Below, in pieces: positions 22,837-33,114 of a stretch of 64,000 nt of DNA (position 1 is the stretch's first letter; each line of letters opens with the position of its first letter). Origin of the DNA: Diadema setosum (lineage: Eukaryota > Echinodermata > Echinoidea > Diadematoida > Diadematidae); assembly GCA_033980235.1 (NCBI GenBank), contig CM067066.1, forward strand, positions 26,905,476 to 26,969,475, given 5' to 3'. The notes under the pieces are model-generated. The model ran no database searches and was not told the origin of the DNA. It saw nothing but the letters and a program-made list of their open reading frames with translations. A program made the translations under genes and the position numbers.

Positions 22837-25800
22837 TTATAGTATTCTGGATCCTACTGGGGGCTGCATGTTCCGAATAGATGGGAGGGCAGCCTCTTGG
22901 AAGGCAGTAGGTGTTCTTGAAGTAACTGTAGAGTATGGTAGGCGGTTCCACAGTTTTGTTGTTCTTGAGAAGAATGAATATTTGTATGGATCAATTGTGG
23001 CTTCCGGGACTGAGTATTTGAGGAGGTGGTCATTTCTGCCAATGTAAGTTGCTGGGATTATGATGGCTGGGAAGGAGATGTTCACCAGGTTATGTTGTAT
23101 TTTGTAGAACATTGTTGCTTGTGCAAGAAGACGGCGGGTGTGTAACAGGTCCCAGTTCAACTTAGATAGTAATGGTGTGACAGGAGATGTACGTCTATAG
23201 TCTTGGTAGACAAAACGGGCAGCAGCTCGTTGTACCTGTTCTAATCGGTTGATGGTAGTAATGTCATAGGGATTCCAGGCTTCAACTCCATACTCAAGTT
23301 GTGGTCGGACGAGTGACTTGTAAGCTTGGGCTTTCACCTCTTTGGAACATGGAGACAGAGTTCTCCGCAACAGACCTAGGGTTTGGTTGGCTTTAGAAAG
23401 CACAGACTGACAGTGGGCGCTCCAACGGAGGTCATGTGTGATTGTGACTCCAAGGTATTTATACTGATCTACTCGTGGGATGTTGGTGTCAAGTAGAGTG
23501 TACCTTTGCATGCTGGGCTTGCGCTTTCTTGTAATAGTCATTACTGCGCATTTCTGGATGTTGAAACCCATCAGCCACTTCTTTGACCAGTCTGACAGCT
23601 TGTGTAAGTCGTGTTGGAGGATGTTGTGATCATGCGGAGTAATGATCTCTCTATAGATGATGCTGTCGTCCGCAAAGAGGCGCATTTTGGACTGAATGTT
23701 GGTGTTGATGTCATTGATATATAACAGAAATAGGACAGGCCCAATCACCGAACCTTGCGGTACTCCTGACGTCACAGGTTTCCATGATGAACGAGTCCCA
23801 TTTACCATGACTGCTTGCTGGCGATCAGACAGGAGTGCTGTTATCCAGCGAAGAACATCATTGGTTATGCCATAGTACTCAAGTTTGGCACAGAGTCGGT
23901 GGTGTGGGACGCAATCAAACGCCTTATGGAAATCAAGGAACACTATGTCCACTTGACCACGAGTTTGAAGAGTGTGTGACCAGTCGTGTGTTGCACATGT
24001 GAGTTGCGTTGTGGTAGACAGCTTCTGCCTAAAACCGTGCTGGGCATTATTCAAGATGTTATTGGCCGACAAGTGTTTTGAGATGTGGCTCAACATGATG
24101 TGTTCCATAACTTTGCAACAGATGCAGGTCAGGGATATTGGTCGGTAATTGCTCACATCACTTTTAGGCCCGGATTTGTGTATTGGAGTCACCAGTGCTT
24201 GCTTCCACTGTTCTGGGACTACTCCCTCGTTGTAACTCTGTTGAAATAGAAAGGAGAGTGCAGGTGCAATCTCCTGTGCAACTAGTTTCAACAGTCTAGC
24301 CGGTATTTCGTCTGGTCCACTAGCTTTAGATGGATTTAGCTGAGAAAGTTGTTTTTCAACTCCTGGACGGTGTATGTGGAGGTGACCAATGCCTTTATAG
24401 GGAGATGGAGGAAGAAGTCTAGAAGATGGCCTGTGTTCTCTGGTGAAGACTGACTGGAAGTAGTCATTTAGTACCTCTGCTTTCCCTTTTGGAGTTGTAT
24501 ACTGCTTGGCGTTACTTTGCAGAGTAGGGATTCCAATAGTCTCTGAGCGACAAAGCCTGACATATGACCAAAAAGACTTTGGGTTCTCAGTTAAGTTGGC
24601 TCCAATGACGCCATTGATGTAGTTGCAGCGGGAGCGTTGAACTGTTTTGGACACATTATTTCTGTATTGTCTGTAGGCTTGCCATGCATCGGGTCTCTGA
24701 CTGTGTCTTGCTTTCTTGTAAAGCCTATCTCTTTTCCTCATCTGTCTCTTCAGGGCAGTTGTGATCCATGGAAGATGGCGTTTCCCTTTGCTCATCTTGC
24801 TAGGGATAAAGTCAGTGAGGCATTTTTCAAGAAAGTCAGAGATGGTTATCCAATTTTCATCTACCGTTTTAGTTTCAGGAGATGAAGACAGGAAATCGTC
24901 GGAGAAGCTTGCAGCAGCACTGCGAAGCTCATTCAGGTTTGCTTTATCAAATTGTAGAATCTTCCTAGGTGGCTTTGGTATCATCTTTGGGTTTCCAGCG
25001 AAGGTGAATGTAATTATGTCGTGATCTGAAATCCCAGGGTTTATGCGGAGATTCATCACCAAGGCTGGGTTTGAAGTGATGACAAGATCAAGAACGTTTC
25101 CAGATGCAGGTCTCGTTATCTCTCTGACGACTTGTGCAAGAGAGAACTGGAAAAGGACGTCAAGAAATTGTTGATGACATGAAGCATTGGACGGATTTGT
25201 TGTAGTGTAGGAGTCCCAGTCAATGTCTGGAAGGTTAAAGTCACCTGCAATAACAATATTGGGATGACTCCTCCGATGTTTAGACGTCAGGGTGGACAGC
25301 GAGAGCAGCAGCTCATCGAGATGTAATTTCCTGGTATCAGGCGGACGGTAGAAACTTGCAATATATAGTGGCTTCGCATTCAAGAACTGGAGGTTACACC
25401 ATATAAGCTCACAGTTTGCATCGAACTCAGGGCAGTGTGTCAATATAAGGGAGTCCTTCACTGCAAGAAAGACACCCCCACCATTCAGGTTTCTATCCTT
25501 TCTGAAGACTGAGTAGTTGTTTGGGAATACACTATATGTGGGGATACTACTATCAAGTTTGGATTCGCATCCAATAATGACATCTGGTCTATGGTGTTCA
25601 ATGGAAGAGTGAAAAGCAGATTGTTTGGCAATGCTTTTCAAACCGTTGCAGTTTATAACCATAAGTTTGAGATTTTTACTACGGTTTTTACAAGCTGCCC
25701 CAAAACGTGGACGTGGGACATTCGGTGTTGTTGGTGTAGATGTGCGAGGAACAGCTGGGATGTCATTACTACTGCTATCGCAACTCAGCTCTGCCTCTGC

Positions 25801-26382
25801 TGGGTCTATTTCCAGTGATGAGAATCTATTCTGTTGTGAGTAACTTGTACTTCCAAGTAGGCTGCTAGGGGAGATATTTACCTGTCCACATTTACAGCAT
25901 ACCCATGAAAAACTCTTGCATCTACTAGCTAGGGTCTCATAGGACTGTTGGCTGATGCCGGTACATTTTATGTGACACCAGAAGTCACATGCATCACAGA
26001 GCAAGGCAGGATCAGTTTCATATACTTCTGCTCTACATATACCACAGGGAAACTCAGCTGAGGTACAGCTTGGTCCAGGATTTGATTCAACTTGACCACT
26101 AAGGAGTATGAGAATAGCTAAGTGACTGGGTGAACTCGAATGGAAACTGATTACAGAGGATGTGTGTTTTCCCTTCTGGTTGGACAGGAAGAACAATGTC
26201 ATACTGCAGTTTCTCACGTTTATCACGTTAACATCGAACGATTTGATATCTGAGTTGGTTTCTGCTGGAGTAAATCTACTACTGTCTCGATTTACTAGAG
26301 CTATGACTGAGAGAACAGCCAGGAACACCATCACCAACGGATGGGGCTTGGTTGTGTTTTGCCGTGACATGGCAACAGGCAT
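22837..26382 (-). CDS. LINE-B polyprotein, intact: 2A-like, PHD finger, APE endonuclease, reverse transcriptase
   Basis: A single uninterrupted 1181-codon ORF encodes everything a LINE needs for target-primed reverse transcription. The ATG at 26380-26382 has an in-frame TGA directly upstream, which fixes the start. Residues 16-30 are hydrophobic (signal-anchor-like). Residues 96-104 read GQVESNPGP, a 2A-like motif. Residues 113-165 fit a C4HC3 PHD finger (C113, C116, C129, C132, H137, C140, C162, C165). The endonuclease spans about 238-465, with N244, E273, YRPP (345-348), the GDFN block (D381, N383) and SDHD (452-455). RT spans about 690-960, with FLDFHKAFD (815-823), GVPQGSVIGP (873-882) and FADD (903-906). 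A conserved C-terminal region reaches the stop. The family is CR1-like by architecture. The open frame in a region where other copies are broken suggests recent activity. Confidence 0.93.
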   Translation of the reverse strand: MPVAMSRQNTTKPHPLVMVFLAVLSVIALVNRDSSRFTPAETNSDIKSFDVNVINVRNCSMTLFFLSNQKGKHTSSVISFHSSSPSHLAILILLSGQVESNPGPSCTSAEFPCGICRAEVYETDPALLCDACDFWCHIKCTGISQQSYETLASRCKSFSWVCCKCGQVNISPSSLLGSTSYSQQNRFSSLEIDPAEAELSCDSSSNDIPAVPRTSTPTTPNVPRPRFGAACKNRSKNLKLMVINCNGLKSIAKQSAFHSSIEHHRPDVIIGCESKLDSSIPTYSVFPNNYSVFRKDRNLNGGGVFLAVKDSLILTHCPEFDANCELIWCNLQFLNAKPLYIASFYRPPDTRKLHLDELLLSLSTLTSKHRRSHPNIVIAGDFNLPDIDWDSYTTTNPSNASCHQQFLDVLFQFSLAQVVREITRPASGNVLDLVITSNPALVMNLRINPGISDHDIITFTFAGNPKMIPKPPRKILQFDKANLNELRSAAASFSDDFLSSSPETKTVDENWITISDFLEKCLTDFIPSKMSKGKRHLPWITTALKRQMRKRDRLYKKARHSQRPDAWQAYRQYRNNVSKTVQRSRCNYINGVIGANLTENPKSFWSYVRLCRSETIGIPTLQSNAKQYTTPKGKAEVLNDYFQSVFTREHRPSSRLLPPSPYKGIGHLHIHRPGVEKQLSQLNPSKASGPDEIPARLLKLVAQEIAPALSFLFQQSYNEGVVPEQWKQALVTPIHKSGPKSDVSNYRPISLTCICCKVMEHIMLSHISKHLSANNILNNAQHGFRQKLSTTTQLTCATHDWSHTLQTRGQVDIVFLDFHKAFDCVPHHRLCAKLEYYGITNDVLRWITALLSDRQQAVMVNGTRSSWKPVTSGVPQGSVIGPVLFLLYINDINTNIQSKMRLFADDSIIYREIITPHDHNILQHDLHKLSDWSKKWLMGFNIQKCAVMTITRKRKPSMQRYTLLDTNIPRVDQYKYLGVTITHDLRWSAHCQSVLSKANQTLGLLRRTLSPCSKEVKAQAYKSLVRPQLEYGVEAWNPYDITTINRLEQVQRAAARFVYQDYRRTSPVTPLLSKLNWDLLHTRRLLAQATMFYKIQHNLVNISFPAIIIPATYIGRNDHLLKYSVPEATIDPYKYSFFSRTTKLWNRLPYSTVTSRTPTAFQEAALPSIRNMQPPVGSRIL
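26071..26097 (-). promoter_or_regulatory. 2A-like ribosome-skipping motif in LINE-B
   Basis: The codons spell GQVESNPGP, preceded by the hydrophobic HLAILILLS stretch. The accepted 2A consensus is D-V/I-E-x-N-P-G-P, with the break before the last Pro. Only the first Asp is changed, to Gln. If active, it would release a ~103-residue hydrophobic leader from the PHD-APE-RT protein. 2A sequences at the N-terminus of sea-urchin APE-type LINEs are established. Activity of this Q variant is not known. Confidence 0.7.
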
Positions 26383-27576
26383 TCAATGTAACACAGAGAG
26401 AAGAAATAACATCTGATTCTGAAAACAGACTCAAACGATCAATGGAATGAATCACTGAATCAATAAATCAAGCAAGCAATGTACAGGGCCTACTCACGGC
26501 TCTCTACCAATACGTTATATGGGTGAGGAAGGACGTTCCAGGTTGAATACCGCATCGCAGTCAGACTCTCTTGCCACGAGGTACAGGAACAATACACGAG
26601 CGACAGAGGAAGGGTGAGTGGGGCGGAAACTGTAGTCCCAGGTACTGCTTAATATGTTGGATGCGAAGGAGGGTGCAATTTCCAACGAAAATCAGTATGG
26701 TAGAAAACTCCAAAAATATCACTTCAATTTCGCAAATAACCAGAATATAATACAAATAAGAAATTCCAGATATCAGAATTAGAAGATCATGAAGTGATGG
26801 TCAACAAAAACGGAAATTTTAACGGATTTCTAATCGACAGAAGAGAGCTAAAAATAACACGTCCGTCCGTCAGCCATGACGTCACCCAATGATCATGTAA
26901 ACAAGATTTGGAGGAAATACTTGAAATGCTGCACAGATTTTGGTCGGAAAACGCAAGACTCGGAATCAATACGAAAAGCACATTGCACAAGCTGTATGCT
27001 GTACACGCGATCCGGGGGATCCCCGAATGAGAAGTTAAAAAGCCACCTCGAAATTAACATGTACGATAGGTCACGATTCTTTAAATGGGCGATTTTTTTT
27101 TTTCTATACGTATTTATCAATTTTTAATTTTTGATCTTTAAGTTATTATTTTCTTGTCGAAAAATAGATCCAAATTGTTGATAATTATGATATTTATAAT
27201 TTAATTTATAACAATTATGGGAACGAGTAGAAGTTAGTCTTAATCTTACACACGGTTTATGTACGTTCTAATTTCATTCTCCTCTTATGATCTGTAAGAT
27301 ATACTATTTGAGCAATTTTTAATAAAAAGAAAAATAATTTTGAAATGCCAGTAATATATGTTGAGATTAATACCAATATTGGCGTAAAATACGTATGTTA
27401 TATTGCTAAATGCAATGTACCTGTTTGCAATAAGACTACAAGATTAGAGATCGATCGACTTTTTTCGATCCCGCAAATTGCCTGCTGGATGCGATCTCAT
27501 CGACCAATCAGGATGCTCAAAATGAATGAGCGGGTGGGGGTGGGGCCAATTTTTTACGAAATATTTCGGAAAGACT
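26383..27576. other. LINE-B upstream region and unannotated spacer
   Basis: The LINE-B 5' UTR probably occupies the first few hundred bases, but its border was not found and no ORF1 is visible. From about 26800 to 27576 there are only short frames and AT-rich DNA. Confidence 0.4.
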
Positions 27577-27588
27577 TGGCAAACCAGA

Positions 27589-27710
27589 CTGGACTGTTTT
27601 GGAGGTCGAGATGCGTGCGTGCGTGGCAAATAATACACGAGCGTACGGTGGGGCATACGCGTGCTGTAGCGGTGTGTGCGCGCGGTAAATAATCACACAA
27701 AACAGTCCAG
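27589..27710. mobile_element. 122-bp MITE with 13-bp perfect inverted tips
   Basis: CTGGACTGTTTTG at 27589-27601 is exactly complementary to CAAAACAGTCCAG at 27698-27710. Between them lie GGTCGAGATGCGTGCGTGCG, GCAAATAATACACGAGCG and GGTGTGTGCGCGCGGTAAAT. A second copy at about 37426-37536 keeps the body and the right tip. LINE-C resumes a few bases to the right, at 27722. Confidence 0.7.
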
Positions 27711-27721
27711 GCAGTGGACTA

Positions 27722-28162
27722 GGACACAATTCGCTCAAAACACTTCATGACTTGTGACGTAAGAGCAATCGGACGGTAGTCATCCGGCTCACTTGGACGC
27801 GGTTTCTTAGCAACGGGAACAATAACGGCAGATTTCCAACACTTAGGAATTATGTGTGTCTTCAGTGACTTGCGGTAGAGTGCAGCATAAGGAATTGCCA
27901 ACTGATGAGCACATTCTTTGAGAATTTCCCGGTGATATGATCTGGCCCGCAAGCTTTCCGTGGATTCACGCGCTTGAACTGTTTCGCGACTTCCCAAGTT
28001 TCGATGGTGACACTGCATTGTGATGGGTCGTCACACAAAAGCTGTTCAGGTGGAGCAATTGGATTCACACATTCTTCCCTATCAAATCGGCAGAAAAATT
28101 CATTCAGGTCATTCGCCTTGTCATGGGGGTTAGATGCAAATAGGAAAGGGTCGCTTTTCCTT
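27722..28162 (-). pseudogene. LINE-C segment 3, early RT domain
   Basis: The minus-strand frame carries SDPFLFASNPHDKANDLNEF, RVNPRKACGPDHITGK, HIIPKCWKSAVIVPVAKK and DYRPIALTSQVMKCFERIV. These are the RT fingers of an APE LINE (the PDxI and YRPIALT motifs). One frameshift lies at about 27940. The element is cut off at ERIVS, next to the MITE at 27589-27710. The RT active site is therefore absent here. The upstream part of the same LINE lies across the 28163-31232 insertion. Confidence 0.8.
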
Positions 28163-31100
28163 TAGTAGAGGCTACTATGTAATCCCGTGAGATTTTTGTG
28201 CCAAAATTGATTTTTTTGGTTAACTTGGTCAATTTGGGGGTGCTGAATCCAAAAAACTTTGGTTCCATTTTTTCTGACCACGTCTTCAGCCGCCATTTTG
28301 AATTTCAAAATGGCCGCCATAGCAAACTGTATTTTTATCTATATCTCATTAAGTGAACATTGTAGAAGCTTCAAATTTGGTGCAAAATGCATGGTTGTGA
28401 TGTCAGACACTCTGGTATATCTTTTTCTGATATTGTGGATTGTTTTGATACAATTAGTAGGCTGCCATCTTGAATTTCAAAATGGCAGCCATAGCACACA
28501 GTATTTTGAACCATATCTCATACAGTGAGCGTTGTAGAAGCTTCAAATTTGGTGCAAAATGCATGGTTGTGATGTCAGACACTCTGATATATCATTTTCT
28601 GATATTGTGGATTATTTTAATTCAATTTAAAGGCTGCCATCTTGAAATTCAAAATGGCCGCCATAGCGTTTTTACCTGTATCTCATGTTGCAATTATTGT
28701 AGGAGCATCAAATTTCCAGTAATGCACATGTTTGTGGTGTCCAACGTTAGTACAGCTGTTTCCTATTGTGGATCATTAGATAGGCCACCATCTTGAAATT
28801 CAAGATGGTGGCCATAGAAAAACATATGATACTGTGGTAAGTGTCTTAGATGAATTTGCCAAAGTTGTCCTAGTAAGACCGAATTCATTTTCAGCTCACG
28901 CAGAACGATAAAAATGGCCGCCATAAATTCAGACTGTAAGGACGAGGTTCCAATGACATCAACAAGCCATCCTGAGGGGCAAAAACTGCGTAAGGGGGTG
29001 GGGGAGGGGAGGGGGTCCTATACCACTTCCCATAAGTTTGGGTAAGCGTGTAGGCCTAAGCGTTACATCATCCCACGTCCCATAATAGCCAAGTGGATAT
29101 GTGGTTCGCGTACAAGCGATTGTTTTTGCCTCTCAGGCAAAGCATTATTTGGTGTCGTTGAACCTCGTTAATAGTTATATTTAATCCAAAAAGTATTTGT
29201 ACAAAAGCAAGTATTGATACGATTCAAGGTGATCTTCAAAAACTTGATGCTGCCTCGAGAGATTGAAGACATACAAGGAAGAGTCTCGCAATGGCAAGAA
29301 TGCCATGGTCATCCTAGCAGACATCCCATTCACAAGCTTGTTTGTTGACTACAAAATGAAACAACTCATCAGGGAGCTCATAATTGCTGAATGTATTTCT
29401 GGAATAACACAGAATGAATAAGGAATGCCAATGGGGAGGTTTTTCCTGATTGCTCTTGTGTGTGTCATCCTCAATCAAGACTTCCAAGATGTTTACTGAT
29501 GTACCGCCACTGATTCTAAAACTATTAATACAAAGAGCAATAAAAGCTCAGTTCTGTGGCACTTTGGCTGCATCAGAATTCCTCAACAATTTAGAACACC
29601 ATCTAACGAGGGTAATCTAAAAAAATCGTCAATGCATTTACACTGATGAATGTGGTGTTTGGCTATCAGGTATCCCACATTCAAGGAGGATATTCTAGAA
29701 AGAGATGGAAAGGGAAGTTTTCATGTTCTGTACAAAGAATTTGTATCTGAAAGAATAAAAAAAAAAAATCAGTCTGGGATAATATGAGAAAGGCCAGACA
29801 TTCAGCTCTTGCAATTGAATACACCTACCTTCTTATAACACTTCTACCGGTACAACAGTCTGATATACCTGTCATTCAGTCATTACTGGACGATGCGATT
29901 ATCGGAAGTTATAAGTTCTACTGTTCTAAGTACGTAATTCCACAATCACTCTTCATCTCACAATTTTATGGCATTCCCCTCATTCTCACTAACAAAGGTT
30001 CATTTTTCATACCCATGCCTTAGAAACCCACAAAACTGAGCCAAATAATCAGCCTGAAAGTTGAAATACTGATCAGTCAATTCCATCTAACACAGAACGG
30101 GGAAAAAAGAAATAAAGGGTTCATCAAAGATGCCATGGGAGCTGTCACCCATCACAACGAGGAAGCAGATATCCTCATTCCATTGCATGCATTAGATGCT
30201 ACCTCAAGAGCAACAGGGAATTTCAGAGATATTGATGATTATTACGTATAGACACTGAAATTTTCATTCTCCTGGTGGATCTTTGCTTTACTTTTAATAC
30301 TGAATCGCATGTTGTCTGCTCCACCACTGGAAAAGGAGATGATAAAGTACAATTCACATTGTTGAGAGATTATGTTCTGCAAATTGTTGCGAAAAAAAAA
30401 AAGATCTGCTTGGTCATGCCTTTCATGGCGCAGGCTGAAGTTGAAAATGTGATGATGTCTCAAAGAGCAGATGGATCAAGAATTTTCTAAGCCTTGAATC
30501 ATGCAGAATGTGCAATGACACAGTCCATGCCTTCCAGAAGTTGGGAGTGGATGACTTCAACCTGGACAATCTCCCTCTTTGTTCTCGTAGAGTCTTGATA
30601 CAACACATCCAGAGAACAAACCGCGTAAACCTTCACAACCTAATTTGTGCCTCTACTTACAGGGGAATATAATACGGTACATTGTAGTTATTTTCAGCGG
30701 ATATACATAAACTGTGCAATTAACAAATTTAATGCTTTGGGCTTCATACACCAGCGGTAGCCACAGAATTCATTATCATGTTCATATGGCAAGAAATACA
30801 AGAGTCATTGTTTCTGGAAGAATTTAGAACCAATTCTCTACATTTATACTTTCCATAATGGTTACAACCCGAGATACAGGTAAAAATACATTTAGCTCTG
30901 GCGGCCATTTTGAATTTCAAGATGGCAGCCCTCAAATTGTATCAAAACAATCTACAATATCAGGAAATGGTTTTTCAGAATGTCTGACATCATAAACATG
31001 CTTTTTGCATCAAATTTGAACCTTCTATACTGCTCACATTATGAGAACTGGGTCAAAATACAGTTTGCTATGGCGGCCATTTTGAAATTCAAAATGGCGG

Positions 31101-31232
31101 CTGAAGACGTGGTCTAAAAAAATGGAACCAAAGTTTTTTGGATTCAGCACCCCAAATTGACCAAGTTAGCTAAAAAAAAATCAATTTTGGCACGAAAATC
31201 TCACGGGATCCAATATTTCGACATAGCAGACC
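28163..31232. mobile_element. ~3.07-kb DNA transposon with long, internally repeated inverted arms
   Basis: The left end (AGTAGAGGCTACTATGT..ATCCCGTGAGATTTTTGTGCCAAAATTGA) is matched by the complement at the right end (..TCAATTTTGGCACGAAAATCTCACGGGAT..ACATAGCAGACCGTACTACT). Both arms continue through CCAAAAAACTTTGGTTCCATTTTT and a GCCGCCATTTTGAATTTCAAAATGGC mini-palindrome. The left arm holds about four copies of a ~170-bp unit, each with that palindrome and GTAGAAGCTTCAAATTTGGTGCAAAATGC. The right arm holds about two. It sits inside LINE-C and separates two parts of its ORF. The exact ends are uncertain by some 20 bases, and no clean target duplication was found. Confidence 0.8.
29270..30625 (+). 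pseudogene. Decayed protein gene in the long-TIR transposon, EADT/DTDV-type family
   Basis: Plus-strand pieces in several frames show KTYKEESRNGKNAMVILADI, DNMRKARHSALAIEY, EEADILIPLHALDA (~30160), DTEIFILLVDL (~30250, next frame), TTGKGDDKVQFTLLRDYV, VHAFQKLGVDDFNL and LPLCSRRVLIQHIQRTN. The arrangement of an EADxxxxxHALDA block, then DTxxFxLL, then LP..xxLxxHIxRTN resembles multi-copy uncharacterised invertebrate proteins (EADT..DTDVxVLL..LPPxxxxLxxHxxRANYQ). The function is unknown; the DTDVxVLL part suggests a PIN/NYN-like fold. Numerous stops and frameshifts make it dead. It may be the cargo or the mobility gene of this transposon. Confidence 0.45.
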
Positions 31233-32337
31233 GTACTACTTCGAGGAGAAACCCGACATCTCTTTCATGCAGGTCCAGGCGTCACGGGGATTGTTTGTTT
31301 TGAACTTGTTATGTAATTTGTCTCGGTATGCAAGCTTTGCATTCTTAATTTCTTTCTTTACTTTCTTTGAGCTCTCAGATACTGCAGCTCGATCATTTGC
31401 AGAGAAAGCAGCGATTTTTTGCTTCATTGCATCTTTCACCTTTTTAGTTATCCAGGGCTTTTGGTTGGGATATATTTTCTCTGGCTTTGTTTGAACACAG
31501 CTGTCTATGCAGAAACGTACATAATCATTTATCCTTTCCGTTTCCACATCAACGTTATCATCGCGAAAAACATCCCAATCCGTAGTTTCAAAGCAAGATT
31601 GTAGTCTATCAATGGCAGGTTTGTCCCACACTTTCACAACTTTGTTGATAGGTTTTGTTGTTTTAAGTTTTTGAAGGTACCTTGGTAAAAGATGAACGAC
31701 ATTATGGTCAGAGTTTCCAATCGGGGGACGAATAAAAGACTTGTAAGAATTGGCAATGGAACAGTAACATTGGTCCAAAATCTTATTTCCCCGTGTAGGT
31801 TCACTGACACATCGAACAAGTAGACAGGGCTTCACTGAGAGGCTGCTCACAATGATTAACATCTCCCAGAACAATCTTTGGCGAGTCGGGGGAAGAAATA
31901 CACATAGACTGTACAGTGTCATAAACCAAGTTTGACGCCACCTCAGCATTTGCGTCGGGAGGGATGTATGCCAAAATAACATGAATTTGGTTAAATTCTC
32001 GGGGATGGTAGAAGGGACGTAAGGCCACGCACATTAGTTCAATGTTGGCGCTGCATATACTTTTCTTTATCTGAAAATTCTGACACCAGCGTTTCTTCAC
32101 ATACATACAAATTCCACCTCCTTTTGATTTACTAGTTGCAGTTTGGGACCTGTCCAGACGTAAGATATCAAATCCATCAATGTCAATAATGTCGTTGGGT
32201 ATGTCATTTGATAGCCAGGTCTCGGTGAAACAGAGTATGCTGGAGTCTCTGAACTCGGAAAAGTATTTGCAACCAGTTCGGATTTCATCAATTTTGTTTC
32301 TTACTGACCTTAGATTAGACAGCGTTAGTATTGGTAA
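31233..32337 (-). pseudogene. LINE-C segment 2, APE endonuclease and linker
   Basis: The endonuclease runs from an LSNLRSVRNK start (~32310) through CFTETWLSNDIP, GGGICMYVKK, AYIPPDA and VLGDVN (~31880), then, after a frameshift near 31850, TRGNKILDQCY, RPPIGNSDHN (~31710) and the linker PWITKKVKDAMK. GDVN replaces the usual GDFN. The segment ends at EMSGFSSK beside the long-TIR transposon and begins at the TAA that flanks the Harbinger-type MITE. The motif style (TRGNxxLDxCY, PPIGNSDHN) differs from LINE-A, -B and -D, so this is a separate LINE family. Confidence 0.85.
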
Positions 32338-33114
32338 GGCTGCGTTCACATAGAAGTATTCGGTATTCGGTGTTCAGTATTCGCTATTCGAGCACCGAAT
32401 ACACCATCACCCGCACCGTCAACTCACCATCCCATGCAGTGAGGATTTCTTCCTCCTACATCCCAGCAAATCTTATTGACAATTTCTAAACTGCATCAGA
32501 ATGTCAGTCTACATGCTTATTTTTGCTAAAGGGCAAATCCAGACCAAAAGTGTCATTATTTCATAAACGAGAGACGGTATACGCTGCAAGAAAATCGAAC
32601 AAGTTCGATTCCCACTTTGCTATACTTTTCGCAGCTATTCGGTACTTTCGAATAGTGCCCTCCTATGTGAACCGGTGTGAGGAAATCCTATCGTTCGATT
32701 CAAGCTATTCGCGTGCCCTCGAAAAACGAGCCCGAATACCCGAATAGTATACTTCTATGTGAATCGAACGATAGGATTTCCTCACACCGGTTCACATAGG
32801 AGGGCACTATTCGAAAGTACCGAATATCTGCGAAAAGTATAGCAAAGTGGGAATCGAGCTTGTTCGATTTTCTCTCGTTTATGAAATAATGACAATTTTG
32901 GTCTGGATCTGCCCTTTAGCAAAAATAAGCATGTAGACTGACATTTTGATGCAGTTTAGAAATTGTTTATAAGATTTGCTGGGATGTAGGAGGAAGAAAT
33001 TCTCACTGCATGGGATGGTGAGTTGACGGTGCGGGTGATGGTGTACTCGGTGCCCGAATAGCGAATAGCGAATACCGAATACCGAATACCGAATACTTCT
33101 ATGTGAACTCAGCC
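32338..33114. mobile_element. 777-bp Harbinger-type foldback MITE with TAA target duplication
   Basis: GGCTGCGTTCACATAGAAGT at 32338 is matched by ACTTCTATGTGAACTCAGCC ending at 33114. The arms pair for roughly 350 bases each, including CACCATCACCCGCACCGTCAACTCACCATCC, ATGCTTATTTTTGCTAAAGGGC and GGTACTTTCGAATAGTGCCCTCC. TAA flanks both sides (32335-32337, 33115-33117), the PIF/Harbinger signature. A second internal terminus, TATACTTCTATGTGAATCG (32747-32766), makes it look like two fused copies. Confidence 0.88.

Noticed and set aside
24637..25024. Plus-strand ORFs opposite LINE-B
   Set aside because: These are shadows of the intact minus-strand ORF; codon positions and motifs support the minus strand only.
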